Below are positions 1 through 7,961 of a stretch of 48,022 nucleotides of DNA, in pieces (positions within the stretch are counted from its first letter, which is position 1; every line of letters starts with the position of its first letter). Both the position numbers and the translations under genes were made by a program. Under the pieces are notes generated by a model. The model saw nothing but the letters and a program-made list of their open reading frames with translations, did no database searches and was not told the origin of the DNA. The stretch is from assembly GCA_012511795.1 (NCBI GenBank), contig JAAZFJ010000027.1:1-48022 (forward strand), given 5' to 3'. This DNA comes from Syntrophomonadaceae bacterium. Lineage in GTDB: Bacteria; Bacillota; Syntrophomonadia; Syntrophomonadales; Syntrophomonadaceae.

Positions 1-2
1 GA

Positions 3-449
3 TTTGTTTTACAGATTTCGGAAAGACTGGCCAGCAGAAATATTTTCGCTAAGGAAATAAGAGAAACAACTTACTGGGATGTGATATTCATTGGGTTGCT
101 GCAGGCACTGGCGATCATTCCCGGAATCTCCCGTTCTGGTTCTACCATTGCTGCCGGTTTGCTGGCAGGGTTGGACAGGGAATTTGCCGCTCGCTACTCC
201 TTCTTGCTTTCAATACCGGTCATTCTGGGGGCAGGAGTAATAGAACTCAAAGATCTGTTCGAAGTTGGTGTGGATATGGCTCATGTTGTCCCTTATATGA
301 TCGGGGTTATTTCAGCCGCTGTTTTTGGTTTGCTGGCGATCAAGGTGGTTATGAATCTGGTCAAAAAGGGACGCCTGGCGTATTTCTCTTATTATGTATG
401 GCTGCTTGCTTTTTTGGTACTGGGGTATCATTTCTACTTTATGGCATAA
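3..449 (+). CDS. uppP: Undecaprenyl-diphosphatase UppP/BacA, C-terminal part
   Basis: The 5' end lies outside the window; the frame is open from base 3. UppP dephosphorylates undecaprenyl pyrophosphate to recycle the lipid carrier for peptidoglycan synthesis at the membrane. The visible part contains the conserved second motif [15 protein letters not shown], followed by three hydrophobic segments (roughly residues 48-63, 75-97 and 125-147 of the fragment), which matches the family's C-terminal half. The GTG at 81 is an internal codon and not a start. The gene ends 78 bp before ftsK. Confidence 0.93.
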   Translation, partial: FVLQISERLASRNIFAKEIRETTYWDVIFIGLLQALAIIPGISRSGSTIAAGLLAGLDREFAARYSFLLSIPVILGAGVIELKDLFEVGVDMAHVVPYMIGVISAAVFGLLAIKVVMNLVKKGRLAYFSYYVWLLAFLVLGYHFYFMA

Positions 450-476
450 TTACGGTTAAACACAAGGAGGAATTTT

Positions 477-527
477 ATGGCAAATATAGAAAGTGTGAGT
501 AGCTTGAGATTATTAGGAGTGTTATAG
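477..527 (+). CDS. Possible 16-residue leader ORF upstream of ftsK
   Basis: An ATG at 477 is preceded by a strong Shine-Dalgarno AAGGAGG (464-470, spacing 6). It opens a 16-codon frame, MANIESVSSLRLLGVL. Its stop TAG (525-527) abuts the ftsK ATG at 528. The ribosome-binding site is better than ftsK's own (AGGAG at 514-518, inside the small ORF). This geometry suggests translational coupling or a leader peptide, but no family is recognised and it could be chance. Confidence 0.4.
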   Translation: MANIESVSSLRLLGVL

Positions 528-2771
528 ATGAGTAATAAAAAGCAACCTGTAAAAAAGGCTGCTAAGCTGAAGACTAAGCCTGAGCTTAAAGAAAAAAGCG
601 ATAACAAAGAGAAAACATCATGGATAAAATACGAAATATCATCCCTGGTTTTATTCATGATTTCTGTATTCATCTATTTATGTGTCAGGAAATTCTATGG
701 TTTGCCCGAAGACAGTTTATTCATCGGTTTACTGGGAATGTATATCTCCAAGGGACTGACCGCATTACTGGGGGACGGTGCAATTATAAGTTCTTTTTTC
801 CTTCTCTTCTGGTCGATACATATCGGACTTAATAAAAAAATATGGTCAGGACAAATGTGGGGATTATCTATTTTAGCTCTGGTTTTTTTAATTACGAAAA
901 GTATTATTTCCATACCGGAAGGTTTGACAGAATTAGAAGCAGGAATGAAAGGAATGGGCGGAGGACTGATCGGCAGCGGATTAACCTATTCCTTGATGAA
1001 ATTATTGGGCAAAGTCGGTCTTATGATACTGATGGTTTTAAGTACTTTGATTGCTTGTATTATGATCATAAATAAGTCTTTTGCCCAGACTACCGGTATA
1101 ATAGCTGCAATTGCTGCCAGAGCCTTACACTATTTGAATAAATTATTGTTTTATGAGGAAAAGGAAGAAAGAGAGCCCATTGACAGAAGCACTCCACTGA
1201 TTATCGATAATATTGAAAAGGCACCAATAAATGAGACAGAGGATAATGAAGCAGATGAGCCATTGACAATTATTGCCGTTGAAGAAGATATTGAAAAGAT
1301 CAATAAAAAGAAGAGTGAAATGAAATTCGTTCTGCCAGCCGTCAATAAGACCAGTGCTTATCAAATTCCACCCCTGGAATTATTAAGTAGTGCCAGTGAT
1401 GAAAGAAATATAGATAAAAAGAATATTAAAGAGAGTATAGGTGTTTTAGAAGATACCTTTTCCAGTTTTGGGATCAGCGTAAAAGTGAAACAGGTAAGCT
1501 GCGGACCTGCAGTAACCAGGTATGAACTTTCACCTGCGCCAGGGGTGAAAATCAGTAAGATCATCAGTTTAACAGATGACTTGCAGCTTAATCTGGCAGC
1601 ACCGGGGATCAGGATCGAGGCACCAATACCGGGAAAATCAGCCATCGGTATTGAAGTGCCCAACAGCAAAATACTAAGTGTAGGTTTGCGTAATCTTTTA
1701 TCTGCTGCTGCCTTTAAAAAAATCAGCAGTCCTTTGTCATTTGCTTTAGGTGAAGACATTTCCGGAAACCCGGTAGTAGCAAAACTTAATGACATGCCCC
1801 ATTTATTGATCGCCGGATCCACCGGTTCAGGAAAGAGTGTATGTTTAAACAGCATTATTATAAGTATTTTATATAATACCAGTCCTGATGAATTAAAATT
1901 GGTATTTATCGACCCTAAGATGGTTGAATTGACCGTATATAATGGTATTCCCCATCTTTTGACACCGGTGGTGACTGATCCCAAAAAAGCCTCCATCATA
2001 CTTAAATGGATGGTCAATGAGATGGAAAAGCGTTATAAAATGTTTGCAGAAAAAGGCGTAAGGGATATTAACCGCTATAATCAGATAACCGATGAAATAA
2101 TGCCCTACATTGTGATCATCATTGATGAACTGGCTGATTTGATGATGGTATCCCCGGTGGAAGTGGAAGATTCTATCTGCCGCCTGGCTCAAATGTCCAG
2201 AGCTGCAGGTATGCATTTAATCGTTGCTACCCAGAGGCCATCGGTAGATGTAGTGACCGGAATTATAAAAGCTAATATACCCTCAAGAATTGCTTTTGCA
2301 GTTTCTTCCCAGGCCGACTCAAGAACCATCCTGGATATCGGCGGAGCTGAAAAACTCCTGGGGAAAGGAGACATGCTCTTTTTCCCGGTTGGCGCAGTCA
2401 AACCATATAGAGTACAGGGTGCATATGTTTCCGATAATGATATAGAAAAAACCGTTGAATTTATAAAAAGCCAGGTTGACCAGGAAAAAGCTGTGCAGCA
2501 AGATGAAGAAATGGATATTTTCTTCGAACAGGCCGAGATTGAATATGATGATGATCTTTTCTGGGAAGCAGTTACAGTATTTGTAGAAAACCAAAAAGCG
2601 TCAGTTTCATTGCTGCAGAGGAGACTCAGAATTGGCTACGCCAGGGCTGCAAGACTGGTTGACCTCATGGAAGACCGGGGTATTGTCTCTGAGTTGGAAG
2701 GCAACAAAAGAGAAATTTTAATAGACCATAACCAATTAGCTAAATTAACCGCTAATATAAATCGGTTTTAA
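528..2771 (+). CDS. ftsK: DNA translocase FtsK/SpoIIIE
   Basis: This is a septal dsDNA translocase that pumps chromosome ends during division, or the forespore chromosome during sporulation. The 747 residues show four or five N-terminal membrane segments (about 38-190), an acidic/charged linker (about 215-275), the alpha/beta motor domain with Walker A GSTGSGKS (430-437) and Walker B IIIDELADL (D533), and a C-terminal gamma winged helix (about 680-747) that reads orientation sequences. The length is normal for the SpoIIIE/SftA/FtsK family; the N-terminal membrane domain favours FtsK/SpoIIIE over soluble SftA. The start has AGGAG at 514-518. No other translocase is in the window, so FtsK and SpoIIIE roles cannot be told apart. 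Confidence 0.95.
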   Translation: MSNKKQPVKKAAKLKTKPELKEKSDNKEKTSWIKYEISSLVLFMISVFIYLCVRKFYGLPEDSLFIGLLGMYISKGLTALLGDGAIISSFFLLFWSIHIGLNKKIWSGQMWGLSILALVFLITKSIISIPEGLTELEAGMKGMGGGLIGSGLTYSLMKLLGKVGLMILMVLSTLIACIMIINKSFAQTTGIIAAIAARALHYLNKLLFYEEKEEREPIDRSTPLIIDNIEKAPINETEDNEADEPLTIIAVEEDIEKINKKKSEMKFVLPAVNKTSAYQIPPLELLSSASDERNIDKKNIKESIGVLEDTFSSFGISVKVKQVSCGPAVTRYELSPAPGVKISKIISLTDDLQLNLAAPGIRIEAPIPGKSAIGIEVPNSKILSVGLRNLLSAAAFKKISSPLSFALGEDISGNPVVAKLNDMPHLLIAGSTGSGKSVCLNSIIISILYNTSPDELKLVFIDPKMVELTVYNGIPHLLTPVVTDPKKASIILKWMVNEMEKRYKMFAEKGVRDINRYNQITDEIMPYIVIIIDELADLMMVSPVEVEDSICRLAQMSRAAGMHLIVATQRPSVDVVTGIIKANIPSRIAFAVSSQADSRTILDIGGAEKLLGKGDMLFFPVGAVKPYRVQGAYVSDNDIEKTVEFIKSQVDQEKAVQQDEEMDIFFEQAEIEYDDDLFWEAVTVFVENQKASVSLLQRRLRIGYARAARLVDLMEDRGIVSELEGNKREILIDHNQLAKLTANINRF

Positions 2772-3056
2772 TTATTATTACTCAAGGATGGAAAATTCAG
2801 AAAATTAGAAAATTATACAAAAAATGGTTGCAGTCTGTTAAGATAGATATAACAATTTTATGACATGATCACACCAGTGAGTATGCAGGGATAGTAATAT
2901 GGGCATCGACTTTTGCTTCTTTCTGGCTAGCGGTTTTTCTTTTAAAACTTTGCAGCCACCAGTTAATAGCATGGTTTAGCCTGCCACTTTCCCATAAGAC
3001 AATTAATCAGAATAGTTGTTGAAATTATTTATAATCATTTAAGGGGTGAAAATCGT
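2772..3056. other. Noncoding gap between ftsK and the rodZ-like gene
   Basis: These 285 bp hold no convincing gene. A 26-codon ATG frame at about 2900 lacks a ribosome-binding site. The end of the gap has a TATAAT (3030-3035), but no good -35 at 16-18 bp. A GEMM-like pattern on the minus strand (about 2915-2992) is discussed under rejected items. No intrinsic terminator was found after ftsK. Confidence 0.5.
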
Positions 3057-3806
3057 ATGTCATGGGGTGAAGACTTAAGAATCCGTCGTGAAGAACTTGG
3101 GTATTCGCTGCAGGAAGTTGAAGATGAAACTAAAATCCGCAAATTATATTTGGAAGCCCTTGAAAATGAGACTTTTTCTGTTTTACCGCCAAAAGTCTAT
3201 TCGGTTGGGTTTGTGAAAAATTATGCAAGATTTTTAGAACTTGATGTAAACCAGGTAACTCAACAGTTTAAACTACTGGCTTATGGAAATGAAGAGCATG
3301 AAGAAGAGCATTTTGTTAGTACAAATAATTTAAATAAACCATTGTTGCCAAGTTGGCTTACTGCCACTAATGTTTTTGCTGCCGCGGCTTTCCTGTTACT
3401 GGCTATTTGGATAGGTAACTATCTGGTTTCTTATTTTGCCGGGCAGAACATAGCTGATGAACCGAAGCCTCCGGTTAGTGAGCCTGATAAACCTGTAGGT
3501 GATCAGATCCCTGGTGATACGGAAAAACCGGATGATGTAGAGGAACCTGATGAAACGATTCTTCCTCCTGAAAAAGTTATTGTGGCGGTTACTGCCACAC
3601 AGAACTGCTGGCTTAGAGTTACCATTGACGGCGTACATAATTTTGAAGGAACGATTACTGCCGGGGACGAAAGATCTTTCAGCGGGGAAGAGTCAGTTAT
3701 TATCAAGGCAGGAAATGCCGGTGGTATAGATATTGAATTTAATGGGAATGAAATAGGTGTTTTTGGAAATTTTGGTGAAGTAAAAGAACAGGAGTTCACG
3801 CTTTAA
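3057..3806 (+). CDS. rodZ: RodZ-like HTH membrane protein (YmfM type, DUF4115)
   Basis: 249 residues. An N-terminal Cro/CI-like helix-turn-helix (about 4-70, with LRIRREELGYSLQEVEDETK) is followed by a single membrane segment (about 103-123), a Pro/Glu/Asp-rich linker (about 130-165) and a C-terminal beta-rich DUF4115 domain (about 168-249). This is the RodZ architecture, in which a cytoplasmic HTH binds MreB and the outside domain helps rod-shape peptidoglycan synthesis. In Bacillus the equivalent ymfM also lies just upstream of the recA region. The RBS is AAGGGG at 3041-3046. rimO follows after 10 bp, so the two are probably cotranscribed. No DNA-binding role is implied. Confidence 0.85.
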   Translation: MSWGEDLRIRREELGYSLQEVEDETKIRKLYLEALENETFSVLPPKVYSVGFVKNYARFLELDVNQVTQQFKLLAYGNEEHEEEHFVSTNNLNKPLLPSWLTATNVFAAAAFLLLAIWIGNYLVSYFAGQNIADEPKPPVSEPDKPVGDQIPGDTEKPDDVEEPDETILPPEKVIVAVTATQNCWLRVTIDGVHNFEGTITAGDERSFSGEESVIIKAGNAGGIDIEFNGNEIGVFGNFGEVKEQEFTL

Positions 3807-3816
3807 ATTAGGTAAG

Positions 3817-5157
3817 ATGGGAGCAAATCATCAGGTGAATATTGGCTTTATAAGCCTGGGCTGTGCAAAGAACCAGGTAGATACTGAAATAATGATGGGA
3901 TTGGTTAAAAACAGTGAACATAAAGTGGTCAATAATATTGATAAGGCTGATTTGGTCGTGGTAAATACCTGTGGTTTTATTAATGAGGCTAAAGAAGAAG
4001 CCATCGATACCATAATCGATATGGGCCGCTTAAAGGAAAACGGCAGTCTGCGTTACATTATTGCTGCCGGTTGTCTGGCTCAGAGATATGGTGATGAATT
4101 AATGAGTGAGTTGCCCGAATTAGATGGCATAACAGGCATAGGTACATACCATGGCATTCTGGAATTGATTGATAAGATCGTAAAAGGGGAAAGGCCATCT
4201 CAATTGTCTATCCCCCCTGAAACTTTTATTGAAAAAGGGGAAAGAGTTCTCTCCACTCCCCCCGGGTCTGCCTATCTCAAGATCACGGAAGGATGTAATA
4301 ATCATTGTGCTTATTGTGCCATTCCCTTGATCCGCGGACAGCTTCGCTCTGCTGATCAAATAGATTTAGTCAAGGAAGCAAAAAGCTTAGCCAAAAGAGG
4401 TATAAAGGAACTGGTGATCTTGGGCCAGGATACAGCAATGTATGGTAAAGACCTGGAGGTTAAATGTGATTTGCCTAATGTTTTAAAAGACTTGTCAAGG
4501 GTAGAAGGAATAGAGTGGATCCGCCTGATGTATCTTCACCCTGCTCATATCAATGAACAGATTATTGACATCATCGCCCAGGAAAATAAAATCATTCCCT
4601 ATTTGGATATACCTGTTCAACATGCTTCAGCAAAAGTCCTGAAAAGAATGAACCGGGGACATGATTTAGACTATTTAAATAGTTTAATGCATAAATTAAG
4701 GACCAGTATTCAGGGCCTGGTCTTAAGAACCACAGTTATGACCGGTTTTCCTGGTGAAAGTAAAGATGATTTTCAAATATTGCTTGACTTTGTTAAAGAC
4801 AGCAAATTTGACTGGCTGGGCTGTTTCGCATATAGCCCGGAAGAGGATACCCCCGCTGCTCTTTTTGAAAATCAGATACCTGATGAGATCAAAGAGATGA
4901 GAATGAACCAGATATTAAGAATCCAAAAGAAAATTACCCGGCAAAAAAACATCAGTCGTTTAGAGCAAATTCAAAAAATATTAATCACCGGGCAGAAAAG
5001 CAGGAACCTTTATACCGGCCGGGGTTATTTTCAGGCACCGGATGTTGACGGAATTACCATTGTCAAAACCCAGAAAAAACTTGTAAAAGGTGAATTTGCG
5101 GAAGTAAAGCTGAAAGGAATCAGGCTTTATGACATGATCGGTGAAATAGTTGAATAA
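3817..5157 (+). CDS. rimO: Ribosomal protein S12 methylthiotransferase RimO
   Basis: This radical SAM enzyme adds a methylthio group to a conserved aspartate of ribosomal protein S12. The N-terminal UPF0004 domain begins IGFISLGCAKNQVDTE and has further cluster cysteines in NTCGF and AAGCLAQ. The radical SAM cluster is C160-x3-C164-x2-C167 (EGCNNHCAYCAIP). A TRAM domain closes the protein (about 378-446). NQVDTE and the overall pattern favour RimO over MiaB. The start is ambiguous: ATG 3817 has only a weak AGGT, whereas GTG 3835 (MNIGFISLGCAKN) has GGGAG 11 bp upstream and matches the usual family N-terminus. Confidence 0.94.
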   Translation: MGANHQVNIGFISLGCAKNQVDTEIMMGLVKNSEHKVVNNIDKADLVVVNTCGFINEAKEEAIDTIIDMGRLKENGSLRYIIAAGCLAQRYGDELMSELPELDGITGIGTYHGILELIDKIVKGERPSQLSIPPETFIEKGERVLSTPPGSAYLKITEGCNNHCAYCAIPLIRGQLRSADQIDLVKEAKSLAKRGIKELVILGQDTAMYGKDLEVKCDLPNVLKDLSRVEGIEWIRLMYLHPAHINEQIIDIIAQENKIIPYLDIPVQHASAKVLKRMNRGHDLDYLNSLMHKLRTSIQGLVLRTTVMTGFPGESKDDFQILLDFVKDSKFDWLGCFAYSPEEDTPAALFENQIPDEIKEMRMNQILRIQKKITRQKNISRLEQIQKILITGQKSRNLYTGRGYFQAPDVDGITIVKTQKKLVKGEFAEVKLKGIRLYDMIGEIVE

Positions 5158-5176
5158 TAAACAACATAAACAGTTT

Positions 5177-5203
5177 AAAAGGACTGAACTGGACGGTCCT
5201 TTT
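5177..5203. terminator. Terminator hairpin between convergent rimO and thioesterase gene
   Basis: The inverted repeat AAAAGGAC (5177-5184) / GTCCTTTT (5196-5203) has an 11-nt loop. A T-rich stretch lies on the right and A-rich DNA on the left, so it could serve both converging transcripts. Confidence 0.65.
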
Positions 5204-5208
5204 AATTT

Positions 5209-5643
5209 TCAGGAACGCAAAACCATATAGTTGGTTGCTGCCGAAGCAATCAGCTTTCCTTCTTTATTAACTGCTTCCCCAACCAGATGTAAGGTGGTTT
5301 TCCCTTTAGCCTGTACCCGGGCTGTAATTTTCAGGGTATCATTTTTAAGTATTGGTCGGTGAAAAGTTGTATTTATATCAATGGTAGCTATAGGCACCTT
5401 CTCGGTAATCAAATAACATAACTGGCCAAAAGTATTATCAAAAGCCGCCACAATAAAACCTCCCTGCATGGAACCGGCCAAATTAAGAAACTTCTCGGCT
5501 ACTGGATAGTCATCCACCAGACTTTTACCGGGTATATATTCCCGGGTTTTTTGATCCAACAGAACTGAACACTCAGGCCGCCGCTCAACTTTATCATAAA
5601 TCAATTTCAATAATTCAGAACGATCAGTAACAGATTCACTCAT
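5209..5643 (-). CDS. PaaI-family hotdog thioesterase
   Basis: 144 residues with the hotdog-fold pattern of the PaaI/YbgC superfamily. The active-site helix region is SMQGGFIVAAFDNTFGQLCYL and a strand reads TIDINTTFHRPILKNDTLKITARV. Such enzymes hydrolyse acyl-CoA thioesters; the substrate cannot be told from sequence. The frame opens at TTG 5661, but ATG 5643 has GGGGGT 8 bp upstream and is preferred. The gene is transcribed against its neighbours, in the position where pgsA usually lies. Confidence 0.8.
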   Translation of the reverse strand: MSESVTDRSELLKLIYDKVERRPECSVLLDQKTREYIPGKSLVDDYPVAEKFLNLAGSMQGGFIVAAFDNTFGQLCYLITEKVPIATIDINTTFHRPILKNDTLKITARVQAKGKTTLHLVGEAVNKEGKLIASAATNYMVLRS

Positions 5644-5819
5644 AACCAACACCCCCGCCAATAATTTTCCATTTATATTGTAAGCTTTTTACTAGATTAT
5701 TACAAAAACAGCTGACAATTCTGGCAAGCAGGTAAGCAATGCCCAATTTACCATATATTAAGAGCAGAGTTAACAGCCTGTCTATGTTATAATTTTTCAA
5801 GGGAAAGGGGAAAAGGCCA

Positions 5820-6359
5820 ATGAGGAAAATGGAAAGAAAAGTAATCACAGCAGTAATATCAGCAGTTGTAACACTGGCGGTTTTACTGTCGGGCTATACC
5901 TTCTATAACAAATATATAGTTCAGGCACCTTTGCTTGAGGCTATTGATGAAATGGCATCAGTAAACCAAGTGCAGATCAGCAAGGAAAAAAGCAAGTATC
6001 AGATAACGGTTGAGCTTAACAGGGTGGAGAATCTGCAGCATGAATATGCCCAACTGGAAAAAATCGCTGCCGCTAATTTAGGCAGCAAGGAATATGACCT
6101 GAAAATATCAGCTGCCGGAGATCAGCAGCTACAGGATTTTTATTATCAGATCCAGCCCTTTATTTATGAAGCTTTAGCCAAAGATAATTTTATGTGGCTC
6201 AATGAACAAATAAAACAACAAATCACAAGGGAAAACGGAAAGATGGATTACCGCTTTTTTGTTGACAATGAAATGATCTATTTACAGTTTGAAAACGGCA
6301 GGGAAAATCTTTATGAAATAATACCCAGGGATGCAGACGGGCAAAAAATTCAAGCATAG
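5820..6359 (+). CDS. Hypothetical membrane-anchored protein
   Basis: 179 residues, no family recognised. A basic N-terminus (MRKMERK) precedes one hydrophobic segment (about 8-29), giving an N-in anchor or uncleaved signal. The rest is a charged, mostly helical extracytoplasmic domain. The RBS is AAAGGGG at 5804-5810, and a TATAAT sits at 5788-5793 without a clear -35. It ends 12 bp before the FtsH-like protease gene, so the two are very likely cotranscribed and the protein may be a partner or substrate adaptor of that membrane protease; this is inference from position only. Confidence 0.75.
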   Translation: MRKMERKVITAVISAVVTLAVLLSGYTFYNKYIVQAPLLEAIDEMASVNQVQISKEKSKYQITVELNRVENLQHEYAQLEKIAAANLGSKEYDLKISAAGDQQLQDFYYQIQPFIYEALAKDNFMWLNEQIKQQITRENGKMDYRFFVDNEMIYLQFENGRENLYEIIPRDADGQKIQA

Positions 6360-6371
6360 GGAGGGATTAAA

Positions 6372-7838
6372 ATGAAAGAAATAGCAATTGGCGCGGGAAT
6401 TGCGGCAGTATTATTTCTGGCAATTATTGGTGTGAATATTACACCCCTCCTATTTGTTGCTCTGCTGGTCGGGACCTTTTATTATTTTACCCAGTCCCAG
6501 GCAAAAGTCAATTTCCAGGAAGTAGGCAGTAAAAAAACCAGCAGCAACCCGCTGAGTTTTGATAATATCGGCGGCCAGGACACTGCAATCAAAGAACTGC
6601 AGGAAGCATTGAATTTTATTATTCGTGCAGAGGAAATCGGACGGATGGGGATAAGGCCCTTAAAAGGAGTATTATTGGTAGGACCGCCGGGTACGGGAAA
6701 AACTCTTTTAGCCAGAGCTGCTGCCAGTTATACCAGTTCAGCTTTCATTGCAGCATCCGGCAGTGAATTTATTGAAATGTATGCCGGTGTTGGAGCAAAA
6801 AGGATACGCCGCCTGTTCCAGGAAGCGAAGAAAAAGGCGGTCAATGAAAAGAAATCAACGGCCATCATTTTCATCGATGAATTGGAAGTATTGGGCGGCA
6901 AACGGGGGAGTCACACCGGTCATCTGGAATATGACCAGACTCTTAATCAGTTACTGGTTGAAATGGATGGCATAAGCCAGGACCATGAGCATCGCATACT
7001 GGTAATTGGTGCAACCAATCGTGCAGATCTTTTGGATTCTGCTCTGGTGAGGCCGGGAAGATTTGACCGGCAGGTGCAGGTGGGGCTTCCGGATAAAAAA
7101 GGACGGGCCAAAATACTGGAAATCCATCTAAAAAACAAACAGGTAAAAGACCACTCCATAATCGAAGAAATAGCTCGCACCACTTTCGGTTTTTCCGGTG
7201 CCCATTTGGAAAGTGTAACCAACGAAGCAGCTATTTTAGCCATGCGGGAAAATCAAAAAAAAATAGACATGAAACACTTTAATGAGGCCATTGACAAAGT
7301 GATAATGGGCGAGAAACTGGACCGGCAGATTTCCAAAGAGGAAATTAGTCGGGTAAGCATCCACGAAAGCGGCCATGCCATTATCAGCGAAACATTGGAA
7401 CCAGGTTCGTTGTCATCACTGACCATTATACCCCGTGGGAAAGCACTGGGATACTTGCGTAAATCGCCAAAAGATGATCAGTATTTATATACTGTTGAAC
7501 AACTGGAAAAGCAGATCATGATATCATTGGCCGGGGCAGTTGCTGAGGAAATAAAATACGGCAGCAAGAGTACCGGAGCTAAAAACGACTTTGAACAAGC
7601 CTGGAAAGCAGCACGGGAAATCGTTGAATGCGGGTTGTCACCTTTAGGCGTGATCAATACAGAAGATACTCCCCAAGAACTGATCTATAAACAATGTAAG
7701 GAAATAGTTGCCAGACTGGAAGAGAAAACCAGGCAGTTATTAACAGATGAGCAAGAGGCTCTTTTAAAACTGGCCGATTATTTAATTGCTGAAGAAACTA
7801 TTGATCGTGAAACATTTGTGCAAATGATGGCCAGCTAA
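6372..7838 (+). CDS. Short FtsH-like AAA membrane metalloprotease
   Basis: 488 residues against about 600-650 for canonical FtsH. Two tightly packed N-terminal hydrophobic stretches (about 4-21 and 24-40) replace FtsH's membrane-periplasmic-membrane hairpin, so the extracytoplasmic domain is missing. The AAA domain has Walker A GPPGTGKT (104-111), Walker B IIFIDELE (D169) and the second region of homology ATNRADLLDSALVRPGRFDRQ. The M41 peptidase has HESGH (331-335) and the third zinc ligand D406 in GAKNDFEQAW, so it should be active. Compared with FtsH it also lacks the long C-terminal tail. It probably degrades membrane or regulatory proteins. The gene follows a membrane-anchored hypothetical gene by 12 bp and ends in a strong terminator. 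Confidence 0.9.
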   Translation: MKEIAIGAGIAAVLFLAIIGVNITPLLFVALLVGTFYYFTQSQAKVNFQEVGSKKTSSNPLSFDNIGGQDTAIKELQEALNFIIRAEEIGRMGIRPLKGVLLVGPPGTGKTLLARAAASYTSSAFIAASGSEFIEMYAGVGAKRIRRLFQEAKKKAVNEKKSTAIIFIDELEVLGGKRGSHTGHLEYDQTLNQLLVEMDGISQDHEHRILVIGATNRADLLDSALVRPGRFDRQVQVGLPDKKGRAKILEIHLKNKQVKDHSIIEEIARTTFGFSGAHLESVTNEAAILAMRENQKKIDMKHFNEAIDKVIMGEKLDRQISKEEISRVSIHESGHAIISETLEPGSLSSLTIIPRGKALGYLRKSPKDDQYLYTVEQLEKQIMISLAGAVAEEIKYGSKSTGAKNDFEQAWKAAREIVECGLSPLGVINTEDTPQELIYKQCKEIVARLEEKTRQLLTDEQEALLKLADYLIAEETIDRETFVQMMAS

Positions 7839-7849
7839 AAATATGTTGT

Positions 7850-7876
7850 AAAAAACCGGGTCCGACCCGGTTTTTT
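7850..7876 (+). terminator. Intrinsic terminator after the FtsH-like gene
   Basis: A perfect 12-bp stem (AAAAAACCGGGT / ACCCGGTTTTTT) with a CCG loop is followed by more T residues. This is one of the clearest terminators in the window and separates the protease unit from cinA. Confidence 0.93.
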
Positions 7877-7961
7877 AATTTTTTGTATTGTTTATCACTT
7901 CGATATTGTTGCTAAGAAATGTATATAATAAAGGGTAGATGATTAATGGGAGATGAACTAT

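Noticed and set aside
1361-2017. 218-codon open frame antisense to ftsK
   Set aside because: It lies opposite the conserved FtsK motor domain, lacks a ribosome-binding site and matches no family; it is a shadow of the real gene.
2900-2980. 26-codon ATG frame in the ftsK-rodZ gap
   Set aside because: No Shine-Dalgarno sequence, no recognisable motif.
2915-2992. GEMM (cyclic-di-GMP-I)-like pattern on the minus strand: CTAAACCA ... TGGTGGCTGCAAAG ... GCTAGCCAG
   Set aside because: The blocks resemble the aptamer core, but the tetraloop-receptor and P1 pairing could not be built convincingly, and no gene lies downstream on that strand (it faces the ftsK 3' end). An Infernal search with RF01051 would decide.
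5764-5793. Sigma-A promoter before the 179-residue gene
   Set aside because: A TATAAT is present at 5788-5793, but no acceptable -35 lies at 16-18 bp, so no promoter was called.
7883-7930. Promoter upstream of cinA
   Set aside because: TATAAT at 7924-7929 lacks a -35 hexamer at proper distance; it may be an extended or weak promoter, not supported enough.
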